The translations under genes were made by a program, and so were the position numbers. A stretch of DNA of 64,000 nucleotides, taken from positions 101,645 to 165,644 of the forward strand of contig NZ_JALPTH010000018.1 in assembly GCF_023218175.1 (NCBI RefSeq). The letters are read 5' to 3'. How positions within the stretch are numbered: the stretch's first letter is position 1; the number at the start of each line of letters is the position of its first letter. The stretch is from Streptomyces lichenis (lineage in GTDB: Bacteria; Actinomycetota; Actinomycetes; Streptomycetales; Streptomycetaceae). Shown here one piece after another: positions 35,268-43,896 of this stretch. The notes under the pieces were generated by a model. The model saw only the letters and a list, made by a program, of their open reading frames with translations. It was not told the origin of the DNA and did no database searches.

Positions 35268-36181
35268 CGATGTACGCGTTCGAGGTGGTGGGGGTGTTCG
35301 GCGCCGGGAGTGGCGGGGGCAGTCCGCTGGCGGTGGTGTACGAGGCGGAGGAGCTGGGGGCCCAGGAGATGGCCTGGATCGCGGCGCGGCTGCGGGTGGA
35401 CGAGACGGTGTTCGTGTTGCCGCCGACCGCGCCGGGCGCCACCCACCGGGTGCGGGTCTTCACCCGGGCCGGGGAGTCGCCGTACGGCGGCCACTCGGCG
35501 GTGGGGACGGCGGTGGCGCTGGTCCGGTCGGGGCGGCTGCCGGCCGGGCGGGTGGTGCAGCAGTGCGGGGAGAAGCTGACCGAGCTGCGGGCGGACGGGG
35601 AGCGGGCCGTGCTGGCCGCCTCCGGCCCGCAGCCGGTCCGCCCGCTGGACGCGGCCCCGCTGCTCGCCGCGGCGGGGCTGGCCCCGGGCGACCTGGGCGA
35701 GGGGCCGGTGCTGGCCGCCGGGTTCGGGCCGCTGTTCCATCTGCTGCCGGTACGCGCCGAGGCGGTGGCCACCGCCCGGGTCGACACGGCCGCGATGGAG
35801 CGGCACGGGCTGCCGGACCTGTGCGTCTTCCACTGGGACGCCTCGGAACGTACCGCCACGGCCCGGCTGTTCGCCCCCGGGTATGCCATCGAGGAGGACG
35901 CGGCCTGCGCCTCGGTGGGGCTGGCGTTGGGGGTGTGGCTCGCCGACCTCGGATTGCCGGAGGCGGAAACGGCGTACGGGTTCCGGATCGTGCAGGGGGT
36001 GGAGCTGGGGCGGCCGGCGGTGCTGGAGTGCACGGTGGCCCCGGCCGCCGACCCGCTGACGGTGACGGTGGCCGGGGCGGCGCCGCGGGAGCTGGCCGGG
36101 TCGCTGGCCGACCCGGCCGGTGCGGCGGGGGCTCAGGCGGTGGCGGGCGCCAGGGCGCGGCGGACGTCGTCGGCGGCGTAG
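35264..36181 (+). CDS. PhzF-like isomerase for the hydropyrrole unit (LmbX/SibS type)
   Basis: This 305-residue protein of the phenazine-F/diaminopimelate-epimerase fold begins AFEVVGVFGAGSGGGSPLAV and has the typical RLRVDETVFVLPPTAPGATH (with the conserved acidic residue) and RVFTRAGESPYGGHSAVGTA. In related pathways this isomerase follows side-chain cleavage of the dopa-derived ring. It starts in an ATGA overlap and ends 49 bases inside the 3' end of the convergent regulator gene (36133-36181). It is the last gene of the four-gene tyrosine branch. Confidence 0.82.
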   Translation: MTMYAFEVVGVFGAGSGGGSPLAVVYEAEELGAQEMAWIAARLRVDETVFVLPPTAPGATHRVRVFTRAGESPYGGHSAVGTAVALVRSGRLPAGRVVQQCGEKLTELRADGERAVLAASGPQPVRPLDAAPLLAAAGLAPGDLGEGPVLAAGFGPLFHLLPVRAEAVATARVDTAAMERHGLPDLCVFHWDASERTATARLFAPGYAIEEDAACASVGLALGVWLADLGLPEAETAYGFRIVQGVELGRPAVLECTVAPAADPLTVTVAGAAPRELAGSLADPAGAAGAQAVAGARARRTSSAA

Positions 36182-37011
36182 TAGACCCGGCCGGACACCC
36201 GGCGGCGCTGCCAGCGGCGCTCGCTGGCCAGCCGGTAGACGCTGCTGGAGGAGACCCCCCAGAGGGTGCTGACCTCGCGCTGGCTCAGCCAGCGCGGCAC
36301 CCTGCTGGGCGCCGCCTCACGCGTGCCGCGGGTGGTCTCGGGGGCGGCGGCGGTCCGGTTGTGCCGGGCCGCGCTCTCGGTGACGCTCCAGCCGTGCGCG
36401 GGGTCGGCGTCGCAGGAGACCCGGGCCGGTCGCCGGCGGCCCTGGGCGGGGCGGGCGGTGAGCAGCCCGCCGCAGCCGGACTCCTTGCAGGGTCCGACGG
36501 ACACCCGGGCGGTCTCGTCGGGGTGGGCGACGCGCTCGGCCCGGGACTGCAACGCGGTGATCTCGGCGGCGAGTTCGGCGGCCGCCGGGTGCCGCACCAG
36601 CAGCCCGAGGTGGCGGTGGAGGAAGCCGCACAGATCGGCGACGGTGCGGCGGGGCGCCCGTACGCCGCTGCTCTGGACGGTCACTCCGGCCCAGGAGGCG
36701 AGCACCCCGAGCACGGCGCGGCGGACGTCCGCCGCGGGGGCGTGCAGGGGCACGGCCGGGGGGCCCGCCGGGGTCGGCGGACGCTCCCAGGCGGGCCGAC
36801 GGGAGCCGAAGTGGCGCTCGCCGCACTCCTGGTAGAGGCCGGGCAGCCGGACGAGGGCTTCGGCGAGCCGGGTACGGCAGGACAGGCACAGACTCGTGCC
36901 GGGCACCGCACGGGCGGCCGCGCGATCGGGCTCCGCCGTGCAGCGCGGTCCCCGGCAGGGAGCGGCCCCCTGCGACGGCAGCTGACGTGTCCTGGCGTGC
37001 CCGGTGTCCAT
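36133..37011 (-). CDS. Putative DNA-binding regulator with CxxC zinc site and MerR/excisionase-like HTH
   Basis: This 292-residue protein has a Cys-rich N-terminus (CRGPRC, then LCLSCRTRL and YQECGERHF), a helical middle and, after a second Cys group (VGPCKESGCGGLL), a C-terminal helix-turn-helix (RWLSQREVSTLWGVSSSSVY, then RLASERRWQRRRVSGRVYYA) of the kind that binds DNA. It is transcribed divergently from kynureninase across a 407-base gap and against the hydropyrrole operon, so it is well placed to control the cluster. The pattern resembles OvmZ-like Streptomyces proteins. Direct regulation is inferred. Confidence 0.7.
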   Translation of the reverse strand: MDTGHARTRQLPSQGAAPCRGPRCTAEPDRAAARAVPGTSLCLSCRTRLAEALVRLPGLYQECGERHFGSRRPAWERPPTPAGPPAVPLHAPAADVRRAVLGVLASWAGVTVQSSGVRAPRRTVADLCGFLHRHLGLLVRHPAAAELAAEITALQSRAERVAHPDETARVSVGPCKESGCGGLLTARPAQGRRRPARVSCDADPAHGWSVTESAARHNRTAAAPETTRGTREAAPSRVPRWLSQREVSTLWGVSSSSVYRLASERRWQRRRVSGRVYYAADDVRRALAPATA

Positions 37012-37418
37012 GCGCGTGTCCCCTCTGTTGCCCTCTTGCCGACGCTGTCGCCGTGTCCGTTGGTTCGCCCGGCGGGCGCGAGCACTTCGGCGCCCGGGGG
37101 TCGTATGGCCGGGAATTCCGGTGTCAGTGCGGTCCCGGCACTTCTCTGACCTGGCCTGTAGGACCTCTGAAGCATGTCTGACGCTTTCTTGAAGTCCATT
37201 GACACGGGCCCCCGTTGAAACTTCGGACGGGGCGAAGATAGAAAGGTCTACAGTGCGCGCCGACTGTGTCCGTACCGGTCGAGCGCCCCCTTCACCTGTG
37301 GATTGATCGCCGGCTGAGTCGGCTGATGTGCCTCGCGGCCGTGGTCACGGCCATGCGCCCATGCGGCCATACCGGAAACGGAAGCCGAAGGAAGATCGGA
37401 TACCGAGGAGTTTGATCA
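37012..37418. other. 407-base divergent control region before kynureninase
   Basis: No gene is supported; short ORFs here are shadows. On the plus strand TTGAAA (37215-37220) is followed 18 bases on by TAGAAA (37239-37244), a possible promoter, and a perfect TTGACA (37199-37204) lacks a good -10. GAGGAG lies just before the kynureninase GTG. The promoter of the divergent zinc/HTH regulator should also lie here. This is the likely main promoter of the tryptophan/sugar operon. Confidence 0.5.
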
Positions 37419-38648
37419 GTGGAATCCACTCGTCTGTGGGCCGGGAAAGAGGACGCCGAGGACCCGCTTGCCGCGTTCCGCGCGGAATTCGCCCTGCCCG
37501 ACGGGGTGATCCAGTTGAACGGGAACTCCCTGGGCCCGCTCCCCCGGACCGTGCCGGGGGCGCTGGACGCGGTGGTGCGGCGGCAGTGGGGCAAGCATCT
37601 GATCCGCGGCTGGTTCGATGACGGCTGGTTCGACGCGCCGGAGCGGGTGGGCGACCGGATCGGGCGTCTGATCGGGGCGGACCCCGGTCAGACGGTGGTC
37701 GGTGAGTCCACCTCGGTGCAGCTGTTCAACGCGGTGGCCGCCGCCGCCCGGCTGCGGCCGGACCGGCGGGTGCTGGTCTGCGACGCGGCCAACTTCCCCA
37801 CCGACCGCTATTTGGCCGCCTCGGTGGCCCGGGTGCTGGGACTGCGGCTGGTCGAGTGCACGGCCGGGGAGCTGGCGGCGGTGCTCCAGGCCCATCGGGG
37901 CGAGGTCGGGCCGGTGCTGTTCGGCGCGGTGGACTTCCGTTCCGGGGAGCTGCTGGACCTGGCCGGGACGACCGCGCGGATCCACGCGGCCGGCGGGATC
38001 GCGGTGTGGGACCTGAGCCACGCGGCCGGCGCGGTGCCGGTGGAGGTGGACGCCGCCGGGGTGGATCTGGCGGTGGGCTGCGGCTACAAGTACCTGAACG
38101 GCGGGCCCGGCGCCCCCGCGTACCTCTACGCGGCCTCCCGCCACCAGGCGGCGCTGGACCTGCCGATCACCGGCTGGCACGGGCATGCGCGGCCGTTCGA
38201 GATGGCCGGCGCCTTCGAGCCCGCCGACGGCATCACCCGGGCCCGCACCGGCACCCCGCAGATCCTGTCGCTGCTGGCCCTGGAGGCCGCGCTGGACCCG
38301 CTGGAGCGGGCCGGGGTCGCGGCGGTACGGGAGAAGAGCCTGCGGCTCGGGGACTGTCTGGCGGCGTTGGTACGGGAGTTGCCCGCGGAGATACGGCCGG
38401 AGGTGGTGACGCCCACCGAGCACCACCGGCGTGGCGGCCATGTCGCGCTGCGCTGCCCGGACGCCCCGGCGGTCTCGGCGGCGCTGATGGAGCGCGGGGT
38501 GTTCACCGACGCCCGGCCGCCGGACCTGCTGCGGCTCTGCCTGAACGGGCTCTACGTGTCGTACACGGACGTCTTCGACGCGGTGGCCGCCTTCGCCGAG
38601 GTGGCGGCGGCCGGGAGCGGGGAGCGACGAGCGAAGGGGGAGCGATGA
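37419..38648 (+). CDS. kynU: Kynureninase
   Basis: This 409-residue PLP enzyme cleaves (3-hydroxy)kynurenine to (3-hydroxy)anthranilate and alanine. Family features are QLNGNSLGPLPRTVPGALDA, NAVAAAARLRPDRRVLVCDA, DFRSGELLDLAGTTARIHAA and the PLP-lysine region GCGYKYLNGGPGAPAYLY near residue 227, followed by the GWHGH motif. The GTG at 37419 follows CCGAGGAG. It heads a long coupled operon; the next start overlaps its stop (ATGA). In PBD pathways it acts on 3-hydroxykynurenine or its methylated form to release the anthranilate unit loaded by the first NRPS. Confidence 0.93.
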   Translation: MESTRLWAGKEDAEDPLAAFRAEFALPDGVIQLNGNSLGPLPRTVPGALDAVVRRQWGKHLIRGWFDDGWFDAPERVGDRIGRLIGADPGQTVVGESTSVQLFNAVAAAARLRPDRRVLVCDAANFPTDRYLAASVARVLGLRLVECTAGELAAVLQAHRGEVGPVLFGAVDFRSGELLDLAGTTARIHAAGGIAVWDLSHAAGAVPVEVDAAGVDLAVGCGYKYLNGGPGAPAYLYAASRHQAALDLPITGWHGHARPFEMAGAFEPADGITRARTGTPQILSLLALEAALDPLERAGVAAVREKSLRLGDCLAALVRELPAEIRPEVVTPTEHHRRGGHVALRCPDAPAVSAALMERGVFTDARPPDLLRLCLNGLYVSYTDVFDAVAAFAEVAAAGSGERRAKGER

Positions 38649-39499
38649 GCGGCGGATGCCCGTACGCCCACGGGGAGACCACCGGGATCGGCACCGGAGA
38701 CGCCACCGGTGACCGGGGCACCGGGAACCAGTATGTGGACTACGCGCGGATGGACACCCTGCACACCATCCAGCACCCGCGCACCGACTCGCCGTTCGAG
38801 ATGTCGTTCATCCTGATCAGCCAGGTCAAGGAGCTGCTGTTCCGGATGGTGCACCTGGAGGTGGACCAGGCGCGGCAGCGGCTGGCCGAGGACCGGCCGG
38901 AGGCGGCCTGCCGGGCGCTGGGCCGGGCGGTCAGGAGCCAGCGGGTGCTGGTGGACGCCTGGGAGTCGATGAACGCGCTCCCGGTGGACGAGTTCCTGGA
39001 GTTCCGGTCCATCCTCGGTGAGGCCTCGGGCACCCAGTCCTTCATGTACCGGCTGCTGGAGTTCACCCTCGGCAACCGGGGCACCGCCATGGTGCGCTCG
39101 GCGGACCTGGCGGCCTTCCCGGAGCTGGCGGCCGAGCTGGCCCGGCCCGCGCTGTACGACGAGGTGCTGCGCCATCTGGCCCGTACGGGTCTGCCGGTGC
39201 CGGAGCCGCTGCTGGACCGCGACCCGGCCGTGCCGTACACGCCCGACGAGGGTGTGGAGAAGGTGTGGGAGGCCGTCTACCGCGACCCGGACGGCCATCG
39301 GCCGGTGTACGAGCTGGCCGAGCAACTCCTCGAAGTGGCCTACCAGTTCTCGCGCTGGCGGGCCACCCATCTGCTGGTGGTGGAGCGGATGCTCGGCGCC
39401 AAGCGGGGCAGCGGCGGCAGCGACGGCGCGTCCTGGCTGCGGCAGATCAACGAGCACCGTTTCTTCCCCGAGCTGTGGACCATGCGCTCGGTGCTGTGA
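38645..39499 (+). CDS. kynA: Tryptophan 2,3-dioxygenase
   Basis: This 284-residue heme enzyme opens the indole ring of tryptophan to N-formylkynurenine. It has YVDYARMDTLHTIQHPRTDS, EMSFILISQVKELLFRMVHL, EFRSILGEASGTQSFMYRLL and the heme-ligand region RWRATHLLVVERMLGAKRGS, with GGSDGASWLRQINEHRFFPE at the end. The start overlaps the kynureninase stop. A cluster-borne copy next to kynureninase, formamidase and a 3-monooxygenase makes the anthranilate precursor independent of primary metabolism. Confidence 0.93.
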   Translation: MSGGCPYAHGETTGIGTGDATGDRGTGNQYVDYARMDTLHTIQHPRTDSPFEMSFILISQVKELLFRMVHLEVDQARQRLAEDRPEAACRALGRAVRSQRVLVDAWESMNALPVDEFLEFRSILGEASGTQSFMYRLLEFTLGNRGTAMVRSADLAAFPELAAELARPALYDEVLRHLARTGLPVPEPLLDRDPAVPYTPDEGVEKVWEAVYRDPDGHRPVYELAEQLLEVAYQFSRWRATHLLVVERMLGAKRGSGGSDGASWLRQINEHRFFPELWTMRSVL

Positions 39500-39546
39500 C
39501 GGCGCGGGCGGACCGCACGACCAACCCCGACCGGAGGAACCCAGTC

Positions 39547-40287
39547 ATGAACGAACTCGGCCTCACCATGGGGCAGGAAGCCTACGCGCACGCCGTGGCG
39601 GACCAGGACCAGGAGCGGGAGTTCACGCTGCTGGACCGGCAGTGGACGCAGCTCGGCGGGGTGCTGGGCGGTGAGTACAACTACGCGACCGGCCTGTTCG
39701 CCTCCTCCCTCCCGTACGAGGGGGTCGGCCACCTGCTGGAGATGGGGTGCGGCTGCGGGGTCGCCTCGGTGATGGGCGCGCTCGCCGGGGTGCCCCGGGT
39801 GACCGCGCTGGACATCAACCCGGCGGCGGTGCGCACCACGGAGCTCAACGCCTCCCGGCACGGGGTCGGCGACCGGGTGACCGCGCTGACCAGCGACCTG
39901 TTCGCGGCGGTGCCCCCGGACGAGACCTACGACCTGGTCTTCTGGAACTCGCCGTTCATCGAGGCCCCGCCGGAGCAGGAGCACGAGTCGGCGCTGGCCT
40001 ATCACTTCTTCGATCCGGGGTACGGGATGCACCGCCGCTTCCTGGGCGAGGCGGCCAAGCGGCTGGCGCCGGGAGGGCGGCTGTTCCTGGGCTTCAGCTA
40101 CGCCATGGGCAGCGCCGAGCGGCTGAAGGAGGTGGCCGCGGAGGCGGGCTTCGGCGTCCGGGTGCACGTCCAGGAGGCGTTCACCGTGCCCGCCACCGAG
40201 CTGGGCACGGACCCGGTGTACGCGGCGCACGCGGACGAGGAGCAGCAGGTCCGTATCGACTTCACCCTCCTGGAGCTGACCCGATGA
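39547..40287 (+). CDS. Small SAM-dependent methyltransferase (N- or C-methylation)
   Basis: This 246-residue class I methyltransferase has motif I HLLEMGCGCGVASVMGALAG, motif II RVTALDINPAAVRTTELNAS and motif IV DLVFWNSPFIEAP, the N-S/P-P-F type seen in many amino-group methyltransferases of the HemK-like fold. It lies between tryptophan dioxygenase and the sugar aminotransferase and overlaps the latter by an ATGA. Candidate jobs are N-methylation of the 4-amino sugar, or C-methylation of the hydropyrrole unit. The motif and its neighbour favour the sugar; this is not settled. Confidence 0.8.
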   Translation: MNELGLTMGQEAYAHAVADQDQEREFTLLDRQWTQLGGVLGGEYNYATGLFASSLPYEGVGHLLEMGCGCGVASVMGALAGVPRVTALDINPAAVRTTELNASRHGVGDRVTALTSDLFAAVPPDETYDLVFWNSPFIEAPPEQEHESALAYHFFDPGYGMHRRFLGEAAKRLAPGGRLFLGFSYAMGSAERLKEVAAEAGFGVRVHVQEAFTVPATELGTDPVYAAHADEEQQVRIDFTLLELTR

Positions 40288-41513
40288 CCATCGCCCCGGC
40301 CGGCACCCGCACGGTGCCCTTCCATGTACCGCACACCGCCGCCAAGCAGCAGCGCTACCTCGCCGAGGTGCTGGAATCCGGCGACCTGGACGGCAACGGC
40401 CCCTACAGCGCCCGTGCCGCCGAGCTGCTGTCCGGGATCACCGGCTCCCCGCACGTCCTGCTGACGCCCTCGTGCACCTCCGCGCTGGAGATCGCGGCGC
40501 TGCTGCTGGACCTGGCGCCGGGGGACGAGGTGGTGATGCCCTCGTTCACCTTCGCGCCGACGGCCAGCGCCTTCGCCCTGCGCGGGGCGGTCCCGGTGTT
40601 CGTGGACTGCCACCCGGACACCCTCACCCTAGACGAGGAGTCGCTGCGCGCCGCGCTCACCGAGCGGACCCGGGCGATCGTGGCGGTGCACTACGCGGGC
40701 GTGGCCTGCGAGATGGACCTGATCCGGCGGATCGCCGACGAGCACGGCATCCCCGTGATCGAGGACAACGCCCATGGGCTGGGGGCCACCTACCGGGACC
40801 GTCCGCTGGGCGGCTTCGGCGCCCTGGCGGCGCAGAGCTTCCACGCCACCAAGAACGTGCACTGCGGCAAGGGCGGGGCGCTGCTGGTCAACGACGAGGC
40901 GCTGGTGGACCGGGCCACGATCATCCGGGACCGCGGCACCGACCGGCACCGCTACTTCCTCGGCCAGGTCGACAAGTACCGCTGGGTGGACCTGGGTTCG
41001 AGCTACATCCTGCCCGAGGTGCTGGCCGCGCTGCTGGCGGCCCAGCTGGAGGAGTTCGACGCGGTGCAGCGCCACCGCCACCGGCTGTGGGACACCTACC
41101 ACCGCGGCCTCGCCGACTGGGCGGCCGAGCAGGGGGTGGCGCTCCCGGCGGTGCCCGAGGGCCGCGCCCACTCGGCGCACCTGTACCACCTGGTGCTGCC
41201 GGCCGAGGAGGACCGGTCGGCGCTGCTGGACCACCTCCGCGAGCGCGGAGTCCAGGCCACCATCCACTTCCAGGCGCTGCACACCTCCCCGGCCGGCCTC
41301 CGCTACGGGCGCTCCGCCCCGGGCGGCTGCCCGGTCTCCGAGCGGGTCGCCGACCGGCTGGTACGGCTGCCGCTGCACACCGCGCTCGACGACGCACAGG
41401 CCGAGCAGGTGGTGGACGCCCTGCTCACCTTCCGTACCGGTGCCGGGGCCCCCGCGGGCACCGGCCCCCGTACCCGTACCGCCGGATCTCCCCGTCGAAA
41501 GGACCTGGCATGA
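40284..41513 (+). CDS. dTDP-4-keto-6-deoxyhexose 4-aminotransferase (RffA/WecE-like, DegT family)
   Basis: This 409-residue PLP aminotransferase aligns closely with E. coli RffA/WecE: VLLTPSCTSALEIAALLLDL, AIVAVHYAGVACEMDLIRRI, the PLP-Lys region AQSFHATKNVHCGKGGALL, and RDRGTDRHRYFLGQVDKYRW followed by VDLGSSYILPE. RffA aminates C-4 of TDP-4-keto-6-deoxyglucose, so this enzyme should place an amino group at C-4. With the 3-C-methyltransferase next door, this points to a 4-amino-3-C-methyl-6-deoxysugar such as sibirosamine. Both ends overlap neighbours by four bases. Confidence 0.88.
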   Translation: MTIAPAGTRTVPFHVPHTAAKQQRYLAEVLESGDLDGNGPYSARAAELLSGITGSPHVLLTPSCTSALEIAALLLDLAPGDEVVMPSFTFAPTASAFALRGAVPVFVDCHPDTLTLDEESLRAALTERTRAIVAVHYAGVACEMDLIRRIADEHGIPVIEDNAHGLGATYRDRPLGGFGALAAQSFHATKNVHCGKGGALLVNDEALVDRATIIRDRGTDRHRYFLGQVDKYRWVDLGSSYILPEVLAALLAAQLEEFDAVQRHRHRLWDTYHRGLADWAAEQGVALPAVPEGRAHSAHLYHLVLPAEEDRSALLDHLRERGVQATIHFQALHTSPAGLRYGRSAPGGCPVSERVADRLVRLPLHTALDDAQAEQVVDALLTFRTGAGAPAGTGPRTRTAGSPRRKDLA

Positions 41514-42805
41514 GCACGCACGACCGTACTCCCGAGAGCACCGACGACGTGGTGCGCTATGTGACCACCTGCCGGGTCTGCGGCAGCGAGGAGTGGCAGG
41601 AGGTGGTCTCCTTCGGCGAGGTGCCGCTCGCCAACGGCTTCCTGGAGGTGACCGACTCCGTCGCCCAGGAGCGGGCCTATCCGCTGGAGGTGATCTCCTG
41701 CCGGGAGTGCCGGCTGCTGAGCCTGACCGCGGTGGTCGACCCGCAGGTGCTGTACCGCACCTACTCCTATGTCACCTCCGACTCCGAGACCATGGCCCGC
41801 CATATGCGCACCGTGGCGGAGCTGGCCCGGGACCGGTACGGGCTCGCCGAGGGCGACCTGGTGGTGGAGCTGGGCAGCAACACCGGCGACCAGCTGCTGG
41901 CCTTCCGGGAGGCCGTCGGGGCGCGGGTGCTGGGCGTGGACCCGGCCCGCAACCTGGCCAGGATCGCCGAGGACCGCGGGGTGCCCACGCTGCCCGACTA
42001 CTTCGACTCGGCCACCGCCCGGGCGGTGGCCGGTGAGCACGGCAAGGCCTCGCTGATCCTGGGCCGCCATGTCTTCGCGCATATCGACGACGTGGCCGAC
42101 GTGCTGGCGGGTGCCCGCGAACTGCTCACCGAGGACGGGCTGTTCACCATCGAGGTGCCCTACGCGGTGGACCTGGTGGAGCGGCTGGCGTTCGACACGA
42201 TCTACCACGAGCACCTGTCGTACTTCCTGATCTCCACCCTGGACCGGCTGTTCAGCCGGCACGGGCTGCGCACCGTGGACGTGGAGCGGCTCGCGGTGCA
42301 CGGCGGCTCGGTGCTGGTGTCGGCGGGCCGGGCCGACGGCCGGTGGCAGACCAGTGAGCGGGTACGGGAGCTGATCGCGGCCGAGCGGGACGGCGGCTAC
42401 CTCTCCGACGCCCGCTACGAGGCCTTCGCCACCCGGGTGCGGCGGACCTGCGCCGATCTGACCGCGCTGGTGCGCGGGCTGGTGGCACAGGGCCACCGGG
42501 TGGCCGGCTACGGCGCCTCGGCCAAGGGCACCACCCTGCTGAACATCTGCGGACTGAGCAGCGAGGAGCTGGAGTTCTGCACCGACACCACCCCGCAGAA
42601 GCAGGGGCGGCTGACCCCCGGCACCCACATCCCGGTGCTGGCGCCGGGCGATGTGACCGAGCAGCCGGACTACTACCTGCTGCTGGCCTGGAACTACGCC
42701 GAGGAGATCCTGGCCAAGGAGTCGCGGTTCCTGAACGAGCACGGCGGCTTCATCGTGCCGGTCCCGGAGCCGACGGTGCGCACCGGGGCGGTGAGCGCCA
42801 AGTGA
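41510..42805 (+). CDS. NDP-sugar C-3 methyltransferase (TylC3-type)
   Basis: This 431-residue methyltransferase has the family's N-terminal zinc site (CRVCGSEEWQEVVSFGEVPL, CRECRLL), SAM-binding VVELGSNTGDQLLAFREAVG, GRHVFAHIDDVADVLAGARE, YHEHLSYFLISTLDRLFSRH and GYGASAKGTTLLNICGL. These are shared by TylC3/EvaC-type enzymes that add a methyl to C-3 of a 4-keto sugar nucleotide. It is coupled to the aminotransferase before and the O-methyltransferase-like gene after. It gives the 3-C-methyl branch expected in a sibirosamine-like sugar. Confidence 0.88.
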   Translation: MSTHDRTPESTDDVVRYVTTCRVCGSEEWQEVVSFGEVPLANGFLEVTDSVAQERAYPLEVISCRECRLLSLTAVVDPQVLYRTYSYVTSDSETMARHMRTVAELARDRYGLAEGDLVVELGSNTGDQLLAFREAVGARVLGVDPARNLARIAEDRGVPTLPDYFDSATARAVAGEHGKASLILGRHVFAHIDDVADVLAGARELLTEDGLFTIEVPYAVDLVERLAFDTIYHEHLSYFLISTLDRLFSRHGLRTVDVERLAVHGGSVLVSAGRADGRWQTSERVRELIAAERDGGYLSDARYEAFATRVRRTCADLTALVRGLVAQGHRVAGYGASAKGTTLLNICGLSSEELEFCTDTTPQKQGRLTPGTHIPVLAPGDVTEQPDYYLLLAWNYAEEILAKESRFLNEHGGFIVPVPEPTVRTGAVSAK

Positions 42806-43896
42806 CGGAAGCCGACGCGGCCGCCGACGCCGCCTTCGCCAAGGCCCCCGGAACGAGCGCCGAGCAGCTGGGCCGGCTGGTCCCGGTGCTCTTCGGCTAC
42901 GCCGCCTTCCAGCAGCTCAACGCGGGCTGCCGGCTGGGCCTGTTCGACCTGCTGGAGAAGGAGGGGCCGCTGTCCGCCGAGCGGGTGGCGGAGGCCCTGG
43001 ACATCGAGCGCCGGGCGGCCGACGTGCTGCTGCTGGGCACCACCGCGCTCGGCCTCACCGAGGTCGCCGACGGCGCCTACCGCAACGGGCCGCCGGTGGC
43101 CACCGCCTTCGCCCAGGGGCTGTGGCCGGTGCTGAAGGACATCGTGGAGTTCCAGGACCGGGTCTCCTACCTCCCGGCCGCCGACTACACCGAGTCCCTG
43201 CGCACCGGCGAGAACGTGGGCATCCGCCACTTCCCCGGCGACACCAGGGACCTGTACACCCGGCTGTCCGGGGTGCCGGGCCTGGAGGAGCTGTTCTACC
43301 GCTGTATGCACTCCTGGTCGGCACTGTCCAACCCGGTACTGGTGGAAGGGACCGACTTCACCGGGGTGCGCCGGGTGCTGGACGTCGGCGGCGGCGACGC
43401 CGTCAACGCCATCGCGCTGGCCCGCGCCCATCCGGAGCTGCGGATCACCGTGCTGGACCGGCCGGGCGCGCTGGAGGTCGCCGAGCGCAACATCCGCGAG
43501 GCGGGCCTGGCCGAGCGGGTCGAGACCGCGGCGGCCGACATCTTCACCGACCCCTACCCGGGCGGCCATGACTGCGTGCTCTTCGCCCACCAGCTGGTGA
43601 TCTGGTCGCCGGAGCAGAACCTCGCCCTGCTGCGCAAGGCCCACCAGGCGGTGGAGCCCGGCGGCAGGGTGATGGTGTTCAACGCCTTCAGCGACGACGA
43701 CGGGGCCGGTCCGCTCTACGCGGCGCTGGACAACGTCTACTTCACCACGCTGCCGTTCCGGCACTCCACCATCTACCGGTGGGAGCAGTGCGAGGGCTGG
43801 CTGCGGGAGGCGGGCTTCACCGAGGTGGGCCGCACCACCGGCACCGGCTGGACCCCGCACGGCGTGGTCACCGGCCGCCGGGCCGCGGCCCCGTGA
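42802..43896 (+). CDS. Methyltransferase of the acetylserotonin O-MT fold, probable 3-hydroxykynurenine C-methyltransferase (SibL type)
   Basis: This 364-residue protein has an N-terminal dimerisation domain (AAFQQLNAGCRLGLFDLLEK) and a SAM domain (VLDVGGGDAVNAIALARAHP, DIFTDPYPGGHDCVLFAHQL, GGRVMVFNAFSDDDGAGPLY). In sibiromycin biosynthesis an enzyme of this fold methylates the ring of 3-hydroxykynurenine before kynureninase. Neighbouring tryptophan-branch genes make that the leading role. O-methylation cannot be excluded by sequence. GTG starts in a GTGA overlap, and the next gene overlaps its stop too. Confidence 0.82.
   Translation: MTEADAAADAAFAKAPGTSAEQLGRLVPVLFGYAAFQQLNAGCRLGLFDLLEKEGPLSAERVAEALDIERRAADVLLLGTTALGLTEVADGAYRNGPPVATAFAQGLWPVLKDIVEFQDRVSYLPAADYTESLRTGENVGIRHFPGDTRDLYTRLSGVPGLEELFYRCMHSWSALSNPVLVEGTDFTGVRRVLDVGGGDAVNAIALARAHPELRITVLDRPGALEVAERNIREAGLAERVETAAADIFTDPYPGGHDCVLFAHQLVIWSPEQNLALLRKAHQAVEPGGRVMVFNAFSDDDGAGPLYAALDNVYFTTLPFRHSTIYRWEQCEGWLREAGFTEVGRTTGTGWTPHGVVTGRRAAAP

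Noticed and set aside
32862..36181. Reading the cluster as lincosamide or hormaomycin type because of the LmbB1/LmbB2/LmbX/LmbY-like set
   Set aside because: The kynurenine genes, the A-T plus C-A-T-reductase NRPS pair and the UvrA paralogue fit PBDs instead; no lincosamide amino-octose or long peptide NRPS genes are present.
40472..41509. Upstream in-frame extension of the C-methyltransferase (open from 40472)
   Set aside because: It overlaps the aminotransferase in another frame; the real start is the ATG at 41510 in an ATGA overlap.
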